Virus record (IMG/VR): IMGVR_UViG_3300029448_000213
Location: 1 to 23,166 of that record
Length of the DNA stretch: 23,166 nucleotides
DNA from: a virus
Direction: 5' to 3' (one strand)
The notes beneath the pieces are model-generated. The model did no database searches and was not told the origin of the DNA. It worked only from the letters and a program-made list of their open reading frames with translations. Made by a program: the position numbers and the translations under genes. Below are positions 14,443-21,167 of this stretch, piece after piece (the first letter of the stretch is position 1; the number at the start of each line of letters is the position of its first letter).

Positions 14443-14855
14443 AGTGATTTTGAAACATCATTATTTACAATAAAAGAACCTCTCAAAACAGTAGTATGAG
14501 TATCAACACCTGAAGTTGTTGGTAATACATATTGCAAATCATAAGTGTATTTACCTGGATTTATTCCTCGCATAGTAGAAGCCGTAGCGGATATAGTTAC
14601 GTTTCCGCTATTGTCTAAAACAAAGGCTTCAAAAGAATTATCTACTTTTTTCCCAAGATTAGAGCTGCCCAAAACAGGGTCTTTTGATTTTTTAGAATAA
14701 TCCCAAACTTGCATTAAGAAAGAATAGTTATCGGTTACTAACGGCAAAGCAGTCCCCGAAGAATCCTTTAACGTAACGGTTAAGGAAAAAGTGTCTCCTT
14801 TTCTACAGGTAATATCCAGTCTTTCTGAAACGTCTAAATTAACTCGATTTGCCAT
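14439..14855 (-). CDS. Ig-like fibre-adaptor protein (138 aa)
   Basis: A single beta-sandwich protein: RLDITCRKGDTFSLTVTLKD, ALPLVTDNYSFLMQVWDYSK, then NVTISATASTMRGINPGKYT and LRGSFIVNND. The 'R-D-TC-KGDTFS-T-TLKDS-G--I/L-L---F-MQV' pattern resembles the N-terminal attachment domain of baseplate upper and fibre proteins, widespread in marine phages. It is encoded between the portal (TAATG overlap) and the collagen fibre (ATGA overlap). That suggests it anchors the fibre to the neck or capsid. There are no catalytic motifs. Confidence 0.6.
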   Translation of the reverse strand: MANRVNLDVSERLDITCRKGDTFSLTVTLKDSSGTALPLVTDNYSFLMQVWDYSKKSKDPVLGSSNLGKKVDNSFEAFVLDNSGNVTISATASTMRGINPGKYTYDLQYVLPTTSGVDTHTTVLRGSFIVNNDVSKSL

Positions 14856-17278
14856 TATTTCGTATTGCTATTAAGTAATGTTTGTAAGTAAGAAGCTGGA
14901 TTCTCGTCTAACTCTTTTCTTTCTCCTTTTCGTTGAGACACAAGTTTTGATTGTTCAACCGCTTGTTTAGAAACTCTTTGGTCTTTCCTATCTTCTTTCA
15001 TAACCTCAAGTTTTTCTTTAAACTCTTTGTCATCTTCTTTAAACCCTAAAGTTGCTGTAGCTCTTATTGTTTCAATCTCTTTGTTAAACTCATGTTTCAT
15101 TTGAGCAAGTTGAGCTTCTAGTTGAGCCTCTAGTTGAAGTTTTTGAGCCTCAATCTGAGCATTTACTTGAACCTCTTGTTGTTTAATTTGTGCAGCTTGC
15201 ATTTGGGTCTGCTGTTGAAGCTGAGCTTGTTGTTGCTGCTGTTGAGCAAGCATTTGCTGTTGTTCTTGACGTCTTTTCTGTCTGCGAACAATAAGGAGTC
15301 TTTCGGCTTGATCTATATCTCGCAAAGCCCTAATAGCCATAGAGTCTTCAAGATCTATTTCTTTCTGACCTAAAGCAATCTGTATGTTTTGCTCAAGAAA
15401 AGCTTTGTCCTTATCCTCCATATCTTTCTGGACCTGTACACCAAAGTTGTACATAGGCAGACTACCAAAGCTAGTTAAAACACTCATGTTGGTTTTACCA
15501 ATAGCATTTCTGTAGACTTCAGATATAACTGAATCAGGAGGAAGTATTTGTATACACTTTATAGCATCACTACAAACTTTCTTATACAGGATCATTGCTG
15601 CATTTGTTATGTCGTACGTTGCATTATTGGACGCAGCTATTGCTTGTTCTCTAACGCCAACTAAAGCCTCTCCTTTTGGTGAGCTAGCATCAACAACCTC
15701 GTTAATTCCCGTTGTGTCCCTTATAAGTCTTATGTAGTGATTATATAAATTTATAAGTTCATTTATATTTCTAATACTATTTCCAATCTCTCTAATAGGG
15801 GGGTTTTGAAAACCACCTTCAGGGTTTTTACTTCTGTAGTAGAATACTCCTGTTTGCTCATAAATATCGTGAAGTTCTAACGGTTGCATTTCTCCACCCT
15901 TACCTAGCTGTACGTTTTCTAAACCTTCTATATCAATAATAAGACCATCAGGTTTTGCCTTTGCAATAGACTGTTGAATCTTTAAGTGCGTTAGTTGCAA
16001 CATATCTGCAAACCCTACGCAACTGTCTACCATAGACTTAGGCATCATATCTAAAAGATTTGTTGCTACCACAGAGTATGATAAATTAGCTTTGCTTATG
16101 TCGTATATATTTTTTGGGACGTTAGTTTCTCTACCATACCCAAAAATCTTATCCGTGCCTATTACATAAAAACCTTTGTAGACGTTAACCACATCTAGCC
16201 TATGTGGTGTTCTTTGAAAGACTCCACCAGATTTTTCCTTGTATGAATACCCCTCGTTAAAGAAATTAGTATTTCCGTATTGATTTTCTTTTTCTTCAAA
16301 AATTAAAACATCTGTTGAAAGGAACTCAAACTCTAATACGTCAACAGTGTTCTCATCATAATCATATATTGTAGAACCTCGATTAGAATCATATCTAGAC
16401 CCTAATGAAGCTGAAGAGTTTGTTTTTTTTGCTATCTCTTTGTGATCATCCTCTGTTAATTCATCTCCAGCTAAACGACGTAATTCTTGTATGGGCATAC
16501 TTTTTATATGGCCACCGTAAGTTAAATCTGTAAATCCAGGATCTTCAGAATAACTATGTACAAAATCTTTAGGGTCTATATACTTAGTGGTTATACCGTA
16601 ACTAGGATCGTTTGTTCTTTTTATTACCGCCATACCTATAGAGGCTAAATCTTGTACGGCGCGTCTAAACGTATTGTCATTGAAGTTACTCCAAGAAAGA
16701 GTCATATCAACAGCTATTTGTGCTGCTACTTCAGCATCACTTTTTATATTATTGTTTAGGAAAATTTCAGCTTCAGCCTCATTGTCAGGAAGCTCTTCAA
16801 CATTAAAACTAAACTGAGCTCCAGTTTGTTTTTGCAACTCTAAGAGTTGTTTTTTTATAGCAACCCTAATCTCTAACTTTTTTTTCTCTCTATTCTTTTC
16901 AGAAGAAGATAAAGGATCTATAGCCTCTAAATTTGGATATGGGTTCCTTGATAAAATTTTATTTACAACAATTCTAACAAACTTAGGTAGTATAGGAACT
17001 GGAGTATAATCAATATTCATAAGGCTCCCATCAGCACCATTTGGACTTAAGTTATTAAGAAGCTTTTTGTATATATTTGTATTCTGAGTACCGTTAGCAT
17101 ACTTTCTATTTCTTTCAAAATTATTTAATCTTTTTGAAAAAACAGAATCTGAATTGCCTTTACGACCCCATTGCGACTCTATAGCTTTTGCATACTGCAA
17201 GCCATAAGCTTTTTTCGCCTTTTCTTCCTGAGGAGCGAGTGGATCAGGAAAGCTCTTTGAGCCGCTGTGTTTCTTCAT
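14855..17278 (-). CDS. Portal protein
   Basis: An 807-residue protein directly after the terminase, the usual portal position. The core contains TPVPILPKFVRIVVNKIL, YIDPKDFVHSYSEDPGFTDL and a typical portal segment IRLIRDTTGINEVVDASSPK near residue 540, followed by GEALVGVREQAIAASNN. From about 660 on it changes to a long Gln-rich coiled coil (MLAQQQQQQAQLQQQ, then EAQLEAQLAQMKHEFNKEIE) and a basic tail. Very long portals with such helical barrel-like C-termini are known in crAss-like phages. The gene has its own TATATTTG box at 17296-17303 and a 30-base gap after the terminase stop. It forms the dodecameric DNA gate of the capsid. Confidence 0.85.
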   Translation of the reverse strand: MKKHSGSKSFPDPLAPQEEKAKKAYGLQYAKAIESQWGRKGNSDSVFSKRLNNFERNRKYANGTQNTNIYKKLLNNLSPNGADGSLMNIDYTPVPILPKFVRIVVNKILSRNPYPNLEAIDPLSSSEKNREKKKLEIRVAIKKQLLELQKQTGAQFSFNVEELPDNEAEAEIFLNNNIKSDAEVAAQIAVDMTLSWSNFNDNTFRRAVQDLASIGMAVIKRTNDPSYGITTKYIDPKDFVHSYSEDPGFTDLTYGGHIKSMPIQELRRLAGDELTEDDHKEIAKKTNSSASLGSRYDSNRGSTIYDYDENTVDVLEFEFLSTDVLIFEEKENQYGNTNFFNEGYSYKEKSGGVFQRTPHRLDVVNVYKGFYVIGTDKIFGYGRETNVPKNIYDISKANLSYSVVATNLLDMMPKSMVDSCVGFADMLQLTHLKIQQSIAKAKPDGLIIDIEGLENVQLGKGGEMQPLELHDIYEQTGVFYYRSKNPEGGFQNPPIREIGNSIRNINELINLYNHYIRLIRDTTGINEVVDASSPKGEALVGVREQAIAASNNATYDITNAAMILYKKVCSDAIKCIQILPPDSVISEVYRNAIGKTNMSVLTSFGSLPMYNFGVQVQKDMEDKDKAFLEQNIQIALGQKEIDLEDSMAIRALRDIDQAERLLIVRRQKRRQEQQQMLAQQQQQQAQLQQQTQMQAAQIKQQEVQVNAQIEAQKLQLEAQLEAQLAQMKHEFNKEIETIRATATLGFKEDDKEFKEKLEVMKEDRKDQRVSKQAVEQSKLVSQRKGERKELDENPASYLQTLLNSNTK

Positions 17279-17287
17279 GTCGTCTTA

Positions 17288-17303
17288 TATATGTGCAAAT
17301 ATA
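17288..17303 (-). promoter_or_regulatory. Bacteroidota-type promoter within a near-palindrome
   Basis: The minus strand reads TATATTTGCACATATA with the -7 box TATATTTG at 17303-17296. It is identical over 16 bases to the site at 11930-11945. It fills the only gap between terminase and portal and would give a leader of roughly 12-15 bases before the ATG at 17278. Confidence 0.65.
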
Positions 17304-17308
17304 ATAAA

Positions 17309-19429
17309 TTAACCAAAAACTTCGTACCGTCTAAAAAACTTTCGGTTTAAGTCAGTTTTCTTTTTCTTTTTTACTCTTTTTTGTGCGGCAAGCAAGGCTA
17401 AACCAGAACTTATAGTTAAGTCAAATTTTGTTCTGTTGTCTATTTGGTATCCAATCCAATCCTCTAAAGTTTTGTTAAAGTACATGTTTCCAGCCTCTCC
17501 TGTATCTTGATTTAATCCTACATGATTATGTATATAAGATTCGATTGCATGAGCATGAGCCTGAATTACATCTTGAGAGTTAGAAGGAATACCTTTTGTT
17601 TTAACTTTAACCTTTGCTGAAGTTGACGTTAAGTGCTGGGGTCTATCCATAAGGTACCCGTCATACTCTCTAGACTCAAAGTATCTAGCTATACCATATT
17701 TGTTGTTCTCTATTAAAATAGGGTAACCGTAAAATACCGCAGCCATTAAAACATCTTCGTAAAAAATCTTAGCTAACGGAGGTCTTGAAGCATACTCCAG
17801 TACAAACATATTTGATGGGTGCTCTATATGAAATTTGTTGTACAAATGCAAAGCTCCTTTAGAACCTCTACCGTCTACAGTTGCATCAAGATCGTAAGAG
17901 TCTACCCCACCACAACCCATATCTGCATTAGGCGCAACTCTCTTGCCGTTATTATGTGCTTTTCTATTACGTAGGTCAGCTGGAGGCATCCAAGATATTT
18001 TAAATCTACCTCTAGGGTTAGGAGAGAATAAAACCTCAGTATCTTGTTTTCCGTCTTTCCAAACAAAATCTCCTGTTACTACTGGATTTGGAAATAAATC
18101 TTCATTAACATCTATTTGTTCATATATCTTACCTATGTTAAATATACTACCCTCGATACTATCCCTAAAGGCTTCGTCCTCTGAAAGTGGGAATTGACGT
18201 ATAACCTCGTTCATTTCTGATGCGTTATCTTTTAAAGCATCTCTTTCATTTTTTAAATATTGTTTTGCCCCAATAAGTATAGGTTCGTTATCTATACCTT
18301 CTACGGGTGTTAGGGGAGTTTCTGTAACAGGGTTTCCATATAAATCAAAGAAGCCTTCAAGAGATTCAGATGCTGGGATAAACAATCTATACAAACCTGT
18401 TCTTGTTCTTCCGTTTGCGTTTCTTGATAATGGATCCGAATCAGACCAAAGTGTTTTATACTCTTTCCCCCCTTTAGACATAGGATTAACGGTACTTCCT
18501 ACAAGTGCCTTCCCAACAATTTTTTTACCTACAATTAAGCATGTCCTTTGAATCCTCCATGCATCTCGTATATCTGTTGGCTTCTCCCATTTACCCGCCT
18601 CGTCTAAATATAGAATATGCAGTTTTTCTCCGTCATAAGCATTGTTAGTTGTGTTCTTCCAGTTTATAACTGTGTTAAGAGCCTCTCCTATTTGAGAAGT
18701 TTTATTTTTTTTCGTGATTCGTTTAGAAGGTTCTCTAAATGCTAATTCCATACGAGGGTTTGTTGTACCATCTTGAATAGGCTTAAAAAAGAACGGATAG
18801 TTTCTAAACATGTAAACCACCTTCTTCATGAAGATGTTCTCCTGAGCGTCTTTACCCGTTTTCGATTGTATCCCCATAAGCTTGTCTTTAACTTGTGTAG
18901 CTTCATCAACAAGTACAGCAGAACAAATATTGGTGTACCCAGAACGACGGCACTTAGTATAAAGCTGACCAATACAACGAGGGTCAGCCTCGCAAGCAGC
19001 CATGTGTAAAAATATTTCACGTTGAAAGTTTAAAAAATATGGGTAACCAATATCTAATTTGGTCCATTGCAACATCATGTAATGCCGCCCCGTAATATAT
19101 GTAGGTGTGCCGTTGTTATAAAACCAAATGCCTTCAGACCTACGCCTAAACTCCTCCTCGATATATGGGCGAAACTTTTCTCTAAATTCTTTTGGCGTCT
19201 CGGCCCACTCATCCATAGAACGAATACGAGACAATTCTTTTGGCATAGATATCCTTGTCCACACTTGCAAAGGCTTTGACTGGCTATATCCGAGAATTTG
19301 TTTTTTTTCAGGCTTTTTGGGAAGACAAATGAATATCCCACCGATCTCAATAATTTCACCTTCTGTACCCTTGGGGCATATTTTAATAACCTTCTCATCG
19401 TGCTCTTCTGAGTCAAGAAGCGAACTCAT
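17309..19429 (-). CDS. terL: Terminase large subunit (ATPase and nuclease)
   Basis: A 706-residue genome-packaging motor. The ATPase part has a deviant P-loop TKCRRSGYT at residues 158-166 and a Walker B HILYLDEAG with catalytic acidic pair D276/E277. A coupling-type motif ALVGSTVNPM follows at about 308-317. The RNase H-fold nuclease shows GGVDSYDLD with D510, then ILIENN with E574 and the C-terminal segment SQDVIQAHAHAIESYI. The usual P-loop lysine is replaced by Tyr165, while K159 lies five residues before G164. The gene starts on a TAATG overlap with the Cys-rich gene upstream. No terminase small subunit is recognised; the 96-residue helical protein at 21840-22130 is one candidate. Family identity is secure. 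Confidence 0.93.
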   Translation of the reverse strand: MSSLLDSEEHDEKVIKICPKGTEGEIIEIGGIFICLPKKPEKKQILGYSQSKPLQVWTRISMPKELSRIRSMDEWAETPKEFREKFRPYIEEEFRRRSEGIWFYNNGTPTYITGRHYMMLQWTKLDIGYPYFLNFQREIFLHMAACEADPRCIGQLYTKCRRSGYTNICSAVLVDEATQVKDKLMGIQSKTGKDAQENIFMKKVVYMFRNYPFFFKPIQDGTTNPRMELAFREPSKRITKKNKTSQIGEALNTVINWKNTTNNAYDGEKLHILYLDEAGKWEKPTDIRDAWRIQRTCLIVGKKIVGKALVGSTVNPMSKGGKEYKTLWSDSDPLSRNANGRTRTGLYRLFIPASESLEGFFDLYGNPVTETPLTPVEGIDNEPILIGAKQYLKNERDALKDNASEMNEVIRQFPLSEDEAFRDSIEGSIFNIGKIYEQIDVNEDLFPNPVVTGDFVWKDGKQDTEVLFSPNPRGRFKISWMPPADLRNRKAHNNGKRVAPNADMGCGGVDSYDLDATVDGRGSKGALHLYNKFHIEHPSNMFVLEYASRPPLAKIFYEDVLMAAVFYGYPILIENNKYGIARYFESREYDGYLMDRPQHLTSTSAKVKVKTKGIPSNSQDVIQAHAHAIESYIHNHVGLNQDTGEAGNMYFNKTLEDWIGYQIDNRTKFDLTISSGLALLAAQKRVKKKKKTDLNRKFFRRYEVFG

Positions 19430-19812
19430 TAAAACTTAGCTTTTATAAATCCTTTTTTATGCTTATACGGAGCCATGTATTTTGGAGCGTCTCCATCGCA
19501 ACACCATTCTGCTCCTCCCGCCCAGGGATCTATACACCAGCATTGGTTATATTTTTTAGATTGTTTCAATCTGTAATGATGTTGAGGAGAACAACTCATG
19601 AATAACATAGAGGCTGCTAAAGCCAACGCAAATGTTTGTCCAAATCTATTAGATCTAAAACCAGGGGCTCCTGACTTAGGATTAGCCAATTCCATATACT
19701 CTCCACAATCGCACTTTATGTCATGTATTACACCTACACCTTCTATGTATTTTATTGTTACACCAGACTTATCTACAACTTCATCGTTGCACTTACATTT
19801 ATATTCAGCCAT
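19429..19812 (-). CDS. Cys-rich protein with zinc-ribbon-like head and possible lipobox (127 aa)
   Basis: Two Cys-X-Cys pairs at residues 6/8 and 34/36 (YKCKCNDE and IKCDCGEYMEL) suggest a small zinc-binding ribbon. It is followed by ELANPKSGAPGFRSNRFGQT, resembling small phage proteins encoded near terminases. Residues 60-73 are then hydrophobic (TFALALAASMLFMS) and lead straight to Cys74, as in a lipoprotein lipobox. A second Cys-rich part follows, CWCIDPWAGGAEWCCDGD. The hydrophobic run is internal rather than N-terminal, so this may be a fusion of a zinc-ribbon gene with a small lipoprotein, or an internal start (Met69 or Met72) may be used. It is coupled to terminase by TAATG. Function unknown. 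Confidence 0.6.
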   Translation of the reverse strand: MAEYKCKCNDEVVDKSGVTIKYIEGVGVIHDIKCDCGEYMELANPKSGAPGFRSNRFGQTFALALAASMLFMSCSPQHHYRLKQSKKYNQCWCIDPWAGGAEWCCDGDAPKYMAPYKHKKGFIKAKF

Positions 19813-19823
19813 TTTATTTAAAT

Positions 19824-20060
19824 TTAATTACTATTTGTTTTTTTAGGTCTATTGTTAGCTCTGTTTTTAGAGGCCTTCATAAAACCCTTGATAGCGCCTC
19901 CACAATGATAAGCATCTAGACCGTCCCCTTTTTTTGTTTTGCCTTTTTTTTCGCTCTCTCTATTAAATTTATTTAATGCAGCGCGATATTTTTTAGCGAG
20001 CCCCCCTGACTGAAACTTCTTATACTCGTCTTTATAGTTTCTTTTTTTTTTTGCTTTCAT
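19824..20060 (-). CDS. Degenerate HNH-like small protein (78 aa)
   Basis: A very basic protein: KKKRNYKDEYKKFQSGG, YRAALNKFNRESEKKG, then KGDGLDAYHCGG at about 44-55 and ASKNRANNRPKK near the end. The series 'RNY--EY--Y', 'RA--N--RR', 'KGDG-D--H' and 'NR--N' is that of a small HNH-like phage protein family often found by the packaging genes. In the usual members a further His/Asn pair completes the active site. Here only His52 and the following Asn residues are left, so catalysis is doubtful. An HNH protein beside terminase often assists packaging-end cleavage, which might be retained or lost. Twelve bases separate it from the Cys-rich gene. Confidence 0.55.
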   Translation of the reverse strand: MKAKKKRNYKDEYKKFQSGGLAKKYRAALNKFNRESEKKGKTKKGDGLDAYHCGGAIKGFMKASKNRANNRPKKTNSN

Positions 20061-20078
20061 TGTAAAGATAAATATAGT

Positions 20079-21167
20079 TTAGTACAATACCGTTATAGTC
20101 CCGTTAAACTCAAAAACGTTTACATTAACAGAACTGTGAGCGGTTATAGTGTATACATAAACTCCTGCGGAAACGTTTGCATCCCACTCATCTAAGTTAG
20201 AGGCACTAATCCAAACTAAGCTCCCCCATCTATTGTAAATACGGGTTTCCCATTGATCCCAACAAGCGCCATCTGCTATAACTTTCCAAACATCGTTTAT
20301 GCCGTCTCCGTTAGGAGTAACAGCATTAGGGGCAAAAATAGATACCTCGTCACATGGGAACGTTTGACTACATTGCTCCCCAGTATTACAGTCAATATAT
20401 ACAGACTCAGATACAAACTCAGTTATAGTGTCAGTTTCATAAATGTAAATGTATTCATATACTACAGTCTCTATAGTGTCTGTAACATACAACGTGTCTG
20501 TCGTTATCCACTCAACATCTATATATAGTGTATCCGTAAGGTACTCAATAACATCCACATATTCAATAACGTTTACATACACGGTATCACACGCAGGAGG
20601 AGCGCAGTTTATTGCGAAGTTATTTGTAAGATCTATATCAGGGTAGTTTTGAGTTTGAGTGGCACCACCTCCATTTACTGCCCAGCCACCCTCTCCAGTA
20701 GATGCTGTACGAGATAAGTTTATTTGCCATATGACTAGTTCAGTGCATAAGGTGTCATTTGATAGTATCTCTTCCCAACAATCGTTTGTACTTGACCCTG
20801 TATCATAAACATTAGCACTCCAAGTATCCCCATTCTCTAGTATCTGATTCCCGTAAAGAGTAAACACTTTAAATGTCCAACCTGGGTGATTGACTCCAGT
20901 CAAACAATCCAGCCAATTATAATCCAACCCTTCTGCATGCAATCCTAAAACTATGTGAGATACTGTTGTGTTATTATTAATATGCGAGTTTGGGCTAGTT
21001 TCGCAAGTAGTGCCTTGAGATGTAAATTCATTGCACCCGCAATTTTCACTATTAATAGCTTCAATAACAATATCACCTGATGCAGCATCCCAGCTACTTA
21101 TAGCTACATCGCATTGCGCAGATAGCGTTGGAACCCATAAAGCTAATAGATATATTAGTTTTCGCAT
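20079..21167 (-). CDS. Exported protein with T9SS type B (gliding-motility) C-terminal sorting domain (362 aa)
   Basis: A Sec signal peptide, MRKLIYLLALWVPTLSAQ, with cleavage likely after Ala17. Residues 18-193 are a Cys-rich globular part (LGLHAEGLDYNWLDCLTGV; WAVNGGGATQTQNYPDIDL). Residues 194-258 are a stalk of degenerate D-T-aromatic repeats (DTVYVNV, TDTLYIDV, TDTLYVTDTI, ETDTITEF). Residues 275-362 match the gliding-motility-associated / CHU_C C-terminal domain (TIGR04131 type): FAPNAVTPNGDGINDVWKV, IYNRWGSLVW, SAGVYVYTI and a final NGTITVLY. In Bacteroidota that domain sends proteins through the type IX secretion system to the cell surface. The start lies inside the upstream exported gene (13-base overlap), so both are co-made. 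A role in host-surface modification is inferred. Confidence 0.8.
   Translation of the reverse strand: MRKLIYLLALWVPTLSAQCDVAISSWDAASGDIVIEAINSENCGCNEFTSQGTTCETSPNSHINNNTTVSHIVLGLHAEGLDYNWLDCLTGVNHPGWTFKVFTLYGNQILENGDTWSANVYDTGSSTNDCWEEILSNDTLCTELVIWQINLSRTASTGEGGWAVNGGGATQTQNYPDIDLTNNFAINCAPPACDTVYVNVIEYVDVIEYLTDTLYIDVEWITTDTLYVTDTIETVVYEYIYIYETDTITEFVSESVYIDCNTGEQCSQTFPCDEVSIFAPNAVTPNGDGINDVWKVIADGACWDQWETRIYNRWGSLVWISASNLDEWDANVSAGVYVYTITAHSSVNVNVFEFNGTITVLY
20082..20345 (-). other. T9SS type B / CHU_C sorting domain coding region
   Basis: Residues 275-362 of the exported protein. Matches to the family by motif: 'NAVTPNGDGINDVW', 'IYNRWGSLVW', a lone W before the turn and 'AGVYVYTI', ending with a 'G-I-V/L' strand at the extreme C-terminus, as is usual for this signal. 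Confidence 0.85.
20394..20588 (-). repeat. D-T-aromatic stalk repeats
   Basis: Residues 194-258 contain repeated 'TDT-hydrophobic-Y-hydrophobic' units (CDTVYVNV, TDTLYIDVEW, TDTLYVTDTIE, ETDTITEF), alternating hydrophobic and polar and rich in Asp, Thr and Tyr. They are degenerate at DNA level and likely form an extended beta stalk between the globular part and the sorting domain. Confidence 0.75.

Noticed and set aside
14108-14473. 121-codon frame on the + strand with Ala/Pro/Val repeats
   Set aside because: The repeats are the antisense reading of the collagen-like Gly-X-Y stretch; the fibre gene is the real one.
18826-19416. Two minus-strand frames (64 and 113 codons) and + strand frames inside the terminase gene
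   Set aside because: They overlap a terminase with intact ATPase and nuclease motifs in its own frame.
20061-20078. TATATTTA box before the 78-residue gene as a fifth promoter
   Set aside because: The last base departs from TAnnTTTG and it overlaps the end of the preceding coding region, so evidence is weak.
20394-20588. Repeat region considered as a CRISPR array
   Set aside because: Units are degenerate, lie in frame inside a protein, and have no fixed spacers.
20253-20646. Two + strand frames rich in Tyr, Ser and Val
   Set aside because: They are the antisense reading of the D-T-Y repeat stalk and sorting domain, which explain the composition.
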